Of a stretch of 64,000 nucleotides of DNA, positions 35,475-47,400 are shown one piece after another (the first letter of the stretch is position 1; each line of letters starts with the position of its first letter). Source of the DNA: Lepisosteus oculatus (taxonomy: Eukaryota; Chordata; Actinopteri; Semionotiformes; Lepisosteidae); assembly GCF_040954835.1 (NCBI RefSeq), contig NC_090711.1, forward strand, positions 3,355,501 through 3,419,500, given 5' to 3'. The translations under genes were made by a program, and so were the position numbers. Under the pieces are notes generated by a model, which did not search any database, was not told the origin of the DNA, and saw nothing but the letters and a program-made list of their open reading frames with translations.

Positions 35475-38400
35475 ATGGATGGAGCGACGGAAGGTCCCGA
35501 GACCGCGACGGCACGGGAGCCCGACATCAGCACCGCGCTCGGCGCTGGCGCAGGGTCCGAGGGTGTAAGTTCACCTCCATCGGGAATGCTTTCCAAACCT
35601 ACAGAACTTTTAGGGGATCTATTGCATTGCGCTTTCTTTACGTTTGTATTTGCCTTTTTTTATTTTTTATTTTTTAAAAAAAAGCGATGCATGTAAAGCA
35701 TTTTAGAGGTTAGTACGCGGAGTGTGATGAAACTTCAGTTCGATGCTTTCTTAAAATGAGAAAAAGTGCTAGAAATACAGCGCGTGGGAAGTTTGGTATC
35801 CTGTTTTCATGAAATTGGCGTGCAAGCGTGCCCCGAACTTTACTTATCGACTGTGTTGGGAAACGTCTCGGCAAACTCTCTTTGTTAAGATCTGGTCTTA
35901 TGCAATGTGCCACGAAACCTCATTTTGAGGAGGCTTTTACGCTGACGTCACGCCCTCCCGCAGAGACCCCCTGGGGCAGGGGGTAAAGTGCACGTTATGT
36001 TTTGCCATCCCCCAAGTTTGAATGCAATTCATTTTGAACTAAAGCCCTTATTGGATATCTGAGCTATGAGCTCGGACTTCAGCCGACGTGCACGGTCCGA
36101 ACGTTGGTATGCAGTGACGCTAAATGTAGTTCATACTGTATGAACACACCGACACCCCTGTCCGGTCGGTTCAATGGGGTGTCTGGTTTCTGTATTGTCC
36201 TGTACCGTTACATCTCCCAGGTCTCGGGATTCCTTTTTTTTAATGGGCGAAGTATCGCAATACCAGTGCAGATAGTGGTGATGTTGCGAGCGAGTTATTA
36301 TGAGCCCAGTGCAGGTCTCCACGACAGTCCGAGAAGGGCGGGGCAGCAGAGCGGTCAGTAGCTCCAGGCTGGAGGTCGAATCCCGGTTGAGAGATCAGCG
36401 AGGGGAGACGAGAGGTCCGAGACCCGATGGGCCTTCGTGTCGGTGGTCAGAGGTTCGAGAACGATGCAAGCTCAGGGGGCAGATGGATCCCGAATACCGA
36501 GCGAGGACTAGGACTGAACGGAGGGCTGAAATAGTGAAGGAAGAGGAGATTGAATCATGAGGATTAATTGCCGGCAGTGCTGGTAACAGGTGGTCCCATT
36601 TGTCCTTCGCCTTAGAGAAACCTCCAGTCTGCCCGGAAAAAACAAAACAAAAACAAAACAAGATTGATCTCGGGTGTCGAATGGCATTCGAATCTTTGGG
36701 GTTTTGCTGGGGTCGCGAATGAGATGGAAATGCAGTTCCTAGAACAAGAAAAGCAGAGAGAGAAGGGAAAACGAAGAGATCGCTTGGGCTTTGACCACCT
36801 GTTGAAACCGCAGTGTTGTCCGAAATCCCTTTTCCCACTTCAGTGATGCAGACCGAGCAATTCGGTATTATCTCGAGATTCCATTGGACAAAAACAAAAA
36901 CAAGCTTAACGATTTTTAAAATTATATCACAAAAGGGCGAGTCTCTTGTTAGAATACTGAATACTGAAACTGACTTCCTGTATCCAAAATATCTTTTTAA
37001 GATGCTGTTTACCAGACGTGTGTGTTATGTGAATGCTATAGATATATACAGTACTACTGTACAGCAGTGGTGCGGAGCTGAAGTAACCAGTATGCTTCTG
37101 TATACTGTATTGCGTAGCTCCAGAGACGAAGTCGCCCGCCCGTCTAAACTTCAGTAGGGTGGAGAGGGAGCTAAGGTACATGAGTTTTAATCTTCTGCGT
37201 GTTGTGGATGTGCCGACTGACAGACGATTTATCACACACCCCCCTGCAGTTTGAAAACCCGTCACTTAACTCGGCAGCGCTGTACCTGGAGAGAGGCTAG
37301 TGCGGGCAGACAGTAATGCAGTAGCACTCCCAAACCCTCTCCCGCTGTTTTGTTTCCAGAAAGTGTGACGGGTCCTTGGGAGTTCAGCTCCTGACCCGGG
37401 GTGCGATCTGGGTGCGGCTTGTCTGTCTTTACGTGGGTTTCCTCCCACAGTCCAGAGACGTCGTGCTTCGGCGGCACAAATACCAAACATTGTAACGAGA
37501 CCGAAGAGATTGGCATGGCAGGCAAATTCGTGAAGCGTTCCAAAGGCGTGCTGGGAGGTTTTCTGGCTTCTGGGAAAACTGGCCCTGGTGTGAGTGCGTG
37601 CCTGTGTCTGTGTGCCCTGGGATGGACCGGCACACTCTCCAGGGTGTATCCTGCCTTGCGCCAGCTGCTTGCCAGGATAGGCTCCAGCTCCCCCGCTACC
37701 TGGACTTGCATGAAGCTGTAAGAAAACGGATGGAAGGGTGTAACCTGTATCTGCGCAAGTCTTCTTAAGGCCCTACCTCAGCCCTCACCCTAAGACCTGC
37801 TCGGCCACCTGCTGTGACAGATGTGCTTTAATGCTGTGCAGAATTTCTTTGGCACAGTTGTCGTTAACGAGTGCGAATGCTGTCATAATGCCATATGGGG
37901 TTTCAGTAGAGGTGATAGTGTTGGTTATTCGGAGAGCTCATGTAAATAAAGCGAGACCTGAAAAATAACGGAGATATGGAGACGGCTGGATCATGGAAAA
38001 ATGCAAATCATGCAAATGTGTTCCTGTGGGTTTTCTTTCATTTTCCTCCCACAATCCCGAAACACACTGGGAGGTTAATTTCCTTCTAGGAACATCAGCC
38101 CTCTTGTGTTAGCGTGTTAGCGTGTGTGCGTGTGTGCGTGTGTGTGTGTGTTTGTGCCTGTGTGGGCGCTGGGATGGGCTGTTCCCTGCCTTGCGCCCGT
38201 TGCTTGCTGGGTCAGACCCCGAGCTGGAGGAAGAGGCTAGAAAAGGATTAGACGCCTGTGACATGGGTGTCCTCTCGTTCCAGAAGCCCACGGCGATGCC
38301 GCTCCGCAGGAAGATCTGCTATGCAGTCGGCGGGGCTCCTTATCAGATGACATCGAACGCGATTGGCTTCTTCATGCAGATCTTCCTCTTGGATGTGGTC

Positions 38401-41400
38401 CAGGTGAGTAGGTCCGGGGCTGGAAGAGGTCCAGCACGTCCGAATCCCACTTGACATTACAGTTCCACGGTAGTCTTCCAGGTCCTCTCTCAGCGTTTCC
38501 TGACCCTGGTGCTGGAGGACCTCTGTCTCTCAGTTGCGTGTTTTGAACTTTTAATTGCTACGTAGGAGAATTGAGGCCCGGTGAAGCTTCCCGTAAAATA
38601 GTCCATTCTTGGTGGGCTTTTTTACATGCTGAACAAACGGGTTTTGGCTGTAAACGCATTAACCTGTTGAACTGCAGAGTACAGCTTCTGAGAATTCCCT
38701 TTTGTTCTGTGAGTTTTCGGAAGGAAGGGTATGTGTCAGAGAAGGGAAGGAAATCTTTTTTTCTGTCTCAGTTTTGTTGTTCTTGAGGCGTCTGGTTTTT
38801 CTCTCTGCAGAGGCGATATGGTTCCTTAAAGTAACATTTCCTCTTCTCCTCGAAGAGAATTCTAACGTTGCCCATCTAGACGGTCTTCTCGGAGACGAGG
38901 GATTTTAACAGGGCTGTTTCATTTTGCACAGGCCCTCAGGGGCTGCAAGAGCAGGGTAGCAGGGCACCTGTTCAGTTTGCTGTTGGCTTGAGTTGACCGG
39001 TTGACATTTGCAATTGAACTGTCTCCACCTCTGAATTCCATCCAGCCTCCCTCTGCCACTTCACCGTGACAGAGGCACAGAGCCTCAGCTGTGTTTACAG
39101 TCGGACTTGGATCTGTCTTTGCCACTCCAGCCTCCCAATGGGTTTCACCAGCTTCCCTCCTCTCTGGTTTAGATGGAGGCCTTTTACGTGTCCCTGATCC
39201 TGTTCTTGGGACGCGCCTGGGACGCCATCACGGACCCCCTCATTGGCTATGTGGTCAGCAAAAGTGGGAAAACAAGGTTTGGCAAGCTGATCCCCTGGTA
39301 AGTGTACCCCAATATCTAGCCTCGCCTGTGGTAGTCCTCGGGCTGTGCTGGACTGAAGTCATCATTCCTGCGCACGAGGAGTTTAAAATCGCTGGGAAAA
39401 TCTTGCTGAGGCATGAGCGCCCCCCCCACTCACTTCCCTTCCTGAACCTGGATAGGAGTACTCTGCGATATCGGAGTTGTGCTTTGCAGCCTGCGAGACC
39501 GCAGCTGTGTTTTAAAGCTGTGGCAGTGCAGGAACCCCTGAGTTGTCGCAGGCCTGTGAAGCAGTGATTGAAAGCATCCTTTGTTCTAGTGTGTTTGGCT
39601 TGCTTTAAGACATGTTGAGATTTTGGCTGCTTCAAGCCATTTGTTTTGCAAGCCAAGGATGACTTTTTTTATAGTTGGCGTGTTCCCACACGGCCACACC
39701 CCCCCCCACCCCCCAAAACACACCCCTGAACTCGACGAAGACGGGGTGAAGCCGCGAGAGGTGAGAGGAAAGGGAAGGATGTTCAAAGATGCAGCTTTTG
39801 GATTGTGCCTCATCTCTTACCTTGTGTTCAGTGTCTTCCTCAGAAGTTAAGATCTTGATCTTCTTTGTACTGAAATATTCAGCCCCCTGTTACTTGTCTT
39901 CAAATCTTTGAATATGAAGCGGAGTGAGCTTTTTGTGTTGTGTGACCCTGCTCTTGTGTTGTGTTTGCAGGGCTGTCTTCACCATGCCGTTCGGGGTGCT
40001 GTCCTATGTCTTGCTTTGGTCAACCCCCAAAGACACTATGTCCTCCCAGCTCAGCTTCTTCTGGTACTTCTCCATGTACTGCTTCTTCCAGACCTTCATG
40101 AGTGTAAGATCTTACCCCTCGCGGCCGGACCACATCGCCCCTACCTCCCCGTCCCTCGCCTTCTGTCCCAGTGAGACCCTCCTCCTGGCCCCTGCCATCC
40201 CTTAGGAGCATTACTTTATGTTCCCTTGTTATGCGTTTCCATTGCAGGGCCCTGCCATTTCAAAATGAGCAGCCCTGCTACAAAGACACCATAAAAAATT
40301 CGCACTGCCATCCAGGCCATGAGTTTATGGTAGAAAAAGTGGTCAAATCTGCAGTTTGTTGATTGTGTATAAGCTAATAATCTTAACATACGGGTATGTT
40401 CTGATAAATAACACATTCCACCCAATTTACAATTGTTTCTACTTACACTCCTTTCTGCCACACTCACATGTTGTTAAAACTAAGAACAGCAGAGAAAGGG
40501 AAGGCAAACAAACTGCTGTTGCACAATAACAGTGTATTTTAAAAAGTGTGTAGCAAACTGTCTGTTTCTGCAATGCTTTATAATACACAGTATATAAAAC
40601 TCTGGTGTCAGCAAGTCATTTCTTCTCACAGTTTATGGTTTTTCATGTAGGATAAACATTTCCTTAAGCTGTTTTTCTTGAAATTATCAACAGCACAGAT
40701 ACTATATCAACAGTCCCACCAAAAAGAGTAGCTTTGGGTGGTTATCAAATTACCTGCATTTTGAGGTGTATGGAAACCTCATCTCTGCCCAGGCCTGTTC
40801 CCTGATAGTTCTAGAGTAACCTGGTTTTGGCTGATTTGTGAGATAAGCATGCCTGAGTAAACAGAAAACCATCATTTTGCAAGAAATCTGATATAGACCT
40901 GTTCAAAAATGTTTCCCTTTCTGTGGAGATGTACTGTTTTGGAAGTTTTTCTTATGTATTCTGTCAGAGTCCAAGCTCCTTGCTACTGTTCTGTATGAGG
41001 TGTCTGATCTGAATATGTAAATCCAGGTCGGTGTTGTAGAGTTCCTTGAATTTGTCATGTTTCTCACCGTTTCCTCCTCTCTGCCTGTGCAGTGCTACCA
41101 TGTCCCTTATTCATCCCTCAACATGTTCCTGGGTGGAGATCAGAAAGACAGGGACTCGGCGACAGCCTTCAGTAAGCAGGCCTCACTTGTCTCTGACTTG
41201 TCTCTCTGGTCTTTTTTCTCCTCCGGGACACTTGATTCTTCTGCTTTTGTTTTGTGTTTGTGGTTTGCTGATGGGACAGTTCTCTAAAACACTTCAATCA
41301 TTGCAGTGCAAAAGCCACTTCATGAGCCTCCAGAAGAGACAGGAGAGTCTAGTTGCCTCAGAGCTCTTGAGAGCATGGAGCCAACTGGTTTTTGATGGAA

Positions 41401-44400
41401 ACTGATTTTGTTTTACCAGATAAATTCCATTTGAGGGTGTGTGAGCACTCTGGTAATTTGGGCTGAGACAAGGTCTAAATCTAGTGAGGGTCTTGTTGTG
41501 CTGACCTCACGGTGTCACACTACAGTTTGGAAGAAAACCATCCAACCAACTCAAGAGCGCACCTGACATTGGCCTGACAGACCAGCACAAGTGTTCTAGG
41601 AATGCATCCAGATTGGCTGTGATGGAACTTGGATTTATTTCTGATTGGCTGTGATGGGGCTGGAAGTGATTCCTGATTGGCTGAGGTGGAGCTTTGAGTG
41701 ATTCCTGATTGGTTGTGATGGTTCAATGATGATTGCTGTCACGAAAAACGTTTCTTGACGGCGGCCCATCACTGGATGAGGAACTATATTTTAGTGGTGA
41801 AATGTTGCTGTATACGTGTGACAGAAAATGTCTTCCTGCAGAGGTTGAGTGGTGAATTTCTCTGCTAAACTCCAATGGTGCTCTCTTCTTTGGGCCACAG
41901 GGATGGGTGTGGAGGTTTTTGGGACGTTGGCGGGGGCCACTATCCAGGGGCAGATCGTGGGAGTGTACCACGCCAGGAAGGCACAAGCCTGCAACGAGCT
42001 CAACTCCACCGACTTCAACCTCACGGCCCTGAACGCGACCGTTGCCCTCACGGACACTCTCTACGACACGGTCAGTCTTCCTGGCTCGAGCCGCTTCCTG
42101 CCCATGCTCCCGCCCCCTGAATGCCATGGCAACCGCGATTGACAGGGAGAGCAAAGCACCTAGAATCAAAAACCGCAAGGCGGAGGCGGAGCAGCAGTCG
42201 GGTGCACTCCGCCATTACTGCTAGGAAGTGCGGTAAATTGGAGCGATTGATTGATTGATTGAGATGGGATTCTCTGGATCCAACCTGAATTGAACGGGCA
42301 TTTAATTCACCCTCCTCCCCTTTTAATGCGGACTCTGACTCTCTCTTAAAATATGTTGGAGACAGAAGTACTGTATTTGAATGCCCCCTGCATCTGTCCG
42401 TAGCGGGGTACCAGCTCCACCAGCTGTACAGGATGACCCACGTAGTTTGTGGCGTAATCTCCTCATTAGATCGTTTCTTCCCTTCCTACTGGAGGTAGTT
42501 TGGTCTGTAATGTAGACACGAAAGGGGCACTCAACCAGAAATCCCTAATTACCTTCACTAGTACAAGAAAAAAGTGTGAAAAAGTGTTATCTGAAGGATG
42601 GAAACGTGGGCTGTATGTCTTCAGAGGTTTAAGTGATACCAATAACAGGTCCTGACACTGAAAAGAACCAGTTTTTTCACTGCCTTAGCAATGTGTAATG
42701 AGAGATAAATTAGAGGTTTTTAATTTCATGAAAGGGCAGTTGTAGTTTAAAGATTAACGAAATATTTGTCCTGGTTCACAAAACCCATTCACTGATCACT
42801 GGTTTCTTAATGACTCTTTTTTTCTTTTTGGAAATCAGAGGAAGGCCTACCTGATTGCTGCTGTGATTAACGGAAGCTTTTATTTTCTCTGCTGTGTGGT
42901 GCTGTTTCTGGGGGTGAAGGAACAATTGGGTGAGTGTGGACATTGAAAGGGCTTTAACAATTGCTCTCCTTCCCTTCATCATGCTGCACCTAAAAACACA
43001 TTCCTTCAAGACATGAGGCAATTCAGTATCGCTCCATTATTATCTCCAGTAAGGGGACATTCATATCAGTTTAAGCTGAGGCAGAGGAACACTAGATGAA
43101 ATCTGCACATCTGGGTTTAAGAACTACAGCAGTGTTGTTCTTGCTAGGTGCCTTTTTGATGAGTTATCCCATCCTCTTGTGGGGGGGGATATCAGTGTGA
43201 GTCACCCATTGGTGTTGTTTGTGCCAGTACTTTGTAACTTGTACCCCTTCCATGTAACATTGAAATATAGTTGAGCTGCCCTCCCTTTTTGTCAAAAACA
43301 ATCTGCTCTCTGAGACGAGCCCGTTGGAGACCTGTGCTTTGTTTTCGGCGAGCACAAGGGCTTTCTGTTTCCAGTCCCGGTCACGTGGTGATTGGTGATC
43401 TCTGCAGTGACAGGGGAATTTCTTCGCTTGGCTTTACAAATCGCAAAGCAGATGCGTGACCTGTCACTTAAAAACATTTATGCCTTAACGAGCACCAGTT
43501 GTGGGAAGAATGAGATTTCGGTAGCTCTGCCTAAGCACTGGCACAAGCGGCCTTCGTTAAATTCATCATGCGACTGCGGAGGTCAGAGGTGAGCTGCTGA
43601 AATGTTCGTGGAGACCAGTGGCTCACAGATTCAGCTTCATGCTTGTTTTCTCTCTCCTCCTCCTCCGCAGCCCCCCTCAGCACCCTGGACAAGCTGCAGA
43701 TGTCGTACCTGTCGGGCCTGAGGTGTGTAGTGAGACACACCCCCTACGTGCGCCTGGTTTTCGGATTCCTCTTTGCCTCCTTGGCGTTTCAGGTCAGCAC
43801 TGTGGGGGCTGAGGCTGAAAGACTGGGGCACAGAGAATGGGGGGGCCCTGCAGCTGTGGTTTACTGGGCAACAGTGGGTCGGGCTCTGCTGGAGCTGGAC
43901 GAGATGGGCGACCTCGTGCTGCGTGCCGTGACCCCCTGCATCTCGTGGTGTGCAAATCAGCGATCAGCCCTGAGAGGGGCTAGGGACGTGCCTGCAGACC
44001 CCAACCGGAACCCAGTGCAGGTGGGGGGGGGTAGTGTTGAATTAGCGCCTTGTGGTTCCGCAGTTTGGTCTTTGATCGAGTTCTTTTGGGGGCTCAGGGG
44101 AGCAGTCATGCCAGCGGCCACCAAACACAGAATAGTCACAAACGCGCTCTGTCACAGGGGTGATGTCACGTTTGTGGTTTGGCAGCAGCTGGTTGTCTGA
44201 CTGGAAGGCGTTACAGGGGGTGATCAGGTCAGCCCCGTCCATCACTGGGGTACAGCTCCCCTCTCTTGTGGACATTTTTACAACTCGCTCTCTGAGGAAG
44301 GCTGGAAGTATCGCTAAGGATACCAGTCATCCTGGTTTCTCACTTTTCTCCCCCGTTCCCTCTGGTAAGTGTTATAGGAATGTAAAGGCACGGACATCTA

Positions 44401-47400
44401 GATTCAGAGAGAGTTTCTTCCCACAAACTGTCAGATTACAGAACTCCCCCCCTACCACTGGCTCACACTGAGGGTATTTTTCTCACACTGCTTGTCTGCC
44501 TTTTTAAAAAAAGAAGTGTTATGCTATTTAAATGGCTTTTGTTGCTGCTGCTTTTCTGTGTTTATGGTTTTGGTGATTCCTTTAATGTCTTTGTCTCTGT
44601 ATATATGCAAATAAGCATTTCATTGCACTTGTGCATATGACAAATGAACTGAACTGAACATTTGAAAAGCATGCAAAAACAGGTTCAGGTAAATCCAGGT
44701 GATTCTTTTTAGCTGCATTTAAATTCTAAACCGTAAAGGACCACAGTAATTTGTGGAAGCACTACGTGTGCTTTGAGACATTTATATGCCTGTCTCAACG
44801 AAAGGAGAGTGTGAGGTTGATGTCAGAGAGTGCTCTTATCATTCCCAGATGGCGCAGGGGAACTTTGCCTTATTCTGTACTCATGCTGCGGGCCTTGGCG
44901 CCTACTTCCAACACCTCGTCCTCATCCTGCTCGTAAGTACAACAGCCCTCGCCTTTCGAGGAAATGGACTCCCAGTGCTTGTAACTTCTCCGTAAATAAC
45001 AAGGCCTTTTAGCAGTTTTGTAAGAAGTATGAAGTAGCAGTTAAGTTCTGAGCATCTGGACATTAAATAGTCTGGAATGTGCTGGACGTAGTTCAGTTTC
45101 ATGTGAGTCCGCCCACTGAATGCAGTTCCCCCAGGTGCAAGGAAATTGGTACAAGCTGCTTTATCAGTGTCTTTATCAGCCTCAGAAGGACCTCGTAATC
45201 CAAGATTTTCTTAAAAGGTTCACCAGCGTAGAATGTGAAATGATGAGAAGGAAGAAGCTTAGACTATTTAAAAAACAGTTTTCTGACGTTCGAATGGACG
45301 ACCTTGTATCACTTTATCAGTGAGGAGATGGTCAGAGCCAAGTGTGTATCATCAGTTAAAAGAAACTAGCTTTAGAATGTTAAAGCTGGTTTGTCCTTCT
45401 TGTCCTGATCTAGTAAATGACCAATTGCTTAATCCTCTTTTTGTAACCAGTGAGTCCTGTGTGCGTTGACATAGACTTGTGCTCCAGGGAGGAGCCTCAG
45501 ATTCAGAGAAAAGTATTTTCCTCTGAAATTAGCTTGAAGCAAAACACCCAGATCAGTAGATTGTTTTGATTGATTGATTTATTTGCCATGTCATCAGTGT
45601 GTTGAATTTTTTCTATGCGAGTCAAGTTTCCTGAACCTGCGGAACTGAAATCATTTTAAAAAGGTGTTTCCTATTAGGTGGCGGCTACTTTGTCAATACC
45701 TCTATGGCAGACTCTACTTGTGAAGTTTGGGAAAAGAACGGCACTTTTTGTGGGTCTTTCGGTAAGTTTAACAAAGTCGGCATGCCTGGATGGTCACATT
45801 TTCCATTACTTTTCAGTATGCAGTCAATAGTAGTTAAATTGAATTTTATTAATATAGCAACCTTATGAAAATGATCTATTGACAGCTTGTAGGTTTCTAC
45901 AGAGAATGGAGGCTTTCTAAAGAAACTTTGGGGTTGTTTTTGTAAAGTTTTAGAAACTTTATCAATGCTTATTTCAGTGATATATCCCAGACTTTGGTCT
46001 GGTCTGTTAGGGCTCATGTTGTGCTGTTTAAGAATGTTCAACACGTTCTATCGTGTTTATCCAAACAAAATCCATTCATGTTATTTGAATAATGCACGCA
46101 AACTAGTTAGAGACGCACTAGGAACAGTAGAGCACGTCATCAACAATTTGAAAACAGCAGGCAGAGAAGGCCTCAGGTACTGTACATTCTGCATTCTGTG
46201 AAAAGAATGTCTGTAACGGATCCTGTAATGCCAGAAACTGGCGATCACCCATGCCAGCCCTTTTCAGCATTTCTGCCAAGTCTGTAATTCTGTATACATT
46301 ATGTACTTAGGCACCCTGAGTTTTTTCTCCATGAATAAAAGGTATTATTATGACTGAAAGGACACCCAGATTCCACTGCTTTCACAAATACCACCAGCTT
46401 TATCATATCTTTAACATATCAGTTTGCATATTTATCAAATGCACGGCTTGTTGTCTGCATGTGTGTGTGTGTGGCGTTGACCTCGGTGCACGCAGACGAT
46501 TGTTGGCTGAAGAACGGATGGTGTTTTTGAAAGCAGTGGAATTGCATCTCAAAATGTCAAAGAGCTATTTTAGGACAAAGAAGTTGCGATACTGTCTCTT
46601 CACACACGAAGGAAGTTGCCAATCAGAACATCCCTTTAAAAGGTCACTAACTTCTGTATTTGAACCTGCAGGGCTATTGTAATATAAAAACAAGGTGATT
46701 AACTTCACAGTGAAAAGGTCTCTTACTTACTTATCGTAGACTTGCTAGGGCATGGTTTCACATTAATTAATCTAGTTAGTCATTGTTCTTCTTCCTCCTA
46801 GTGCTACATCCCAGCTCTGATCATCATCGCCTCTGTTAGGAGTAACCTGCCTGTGTATGTCGTCATGGCGATCGTTGCAGGGTCCAGTCTGGCTGTACTG
46901 TACTTACTGCCATGGTGAGTCAGCCTCGCTACCAGACTCACCCAGGCACCTGCATGTGCTCTTGAGTGTTACCTCTTTCTCATCGAATTGCACAACTGTT
47001 CCGCGCTCTGTCCGTACGTCCTGTCTTGCGAATGGGGAAATATCGGTTGTCCGATACTTCCCAGTGCAAGATGGCCCTTTTTTGCTGTTGTTCTCCTCCG
47101 CTTCTGAGATGTGGGACCCAGTGTTTCTGAGAGCAGGTGCCCCGAGTGTGTTAATCTCTAGCTCTTGGGACCTCTCAGGGTTTTTCGTTTCTTATGCCAT
47201 CGCATAAGATGAATTGTTTTTTCACGTTTGGTTTTTATCCCTGCTGCCAGCTATGATGCTCTAGGACAGGCAGTACATTAACTTCTGCCTGCTGGAGCTG
47301 AGGCTCTGGCTTGAGAGCTCCAAAAAGTTTCTATAACTTTGCATACAGAGCACATGACTTGATATTTTCATATTTGGATTTTCAGAAGGTTCCACATAAA

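Noticed and set aside
35096-35677. A 193-aa open frame on the + strand over the transporter promoter and exon 1.
   Set aside because: It reads through a CpG island and exon 1 in the wrong frame. The frame that joins exon 2 starts at 35,475.
45120-45323. A 67-aa frame between transporter exons 9 and 10 as an alternative exon.
   Set aside because: No similarity to MFSD2 proteins, and the reading frame from exon 9 to exon 10 joins exactly without it.
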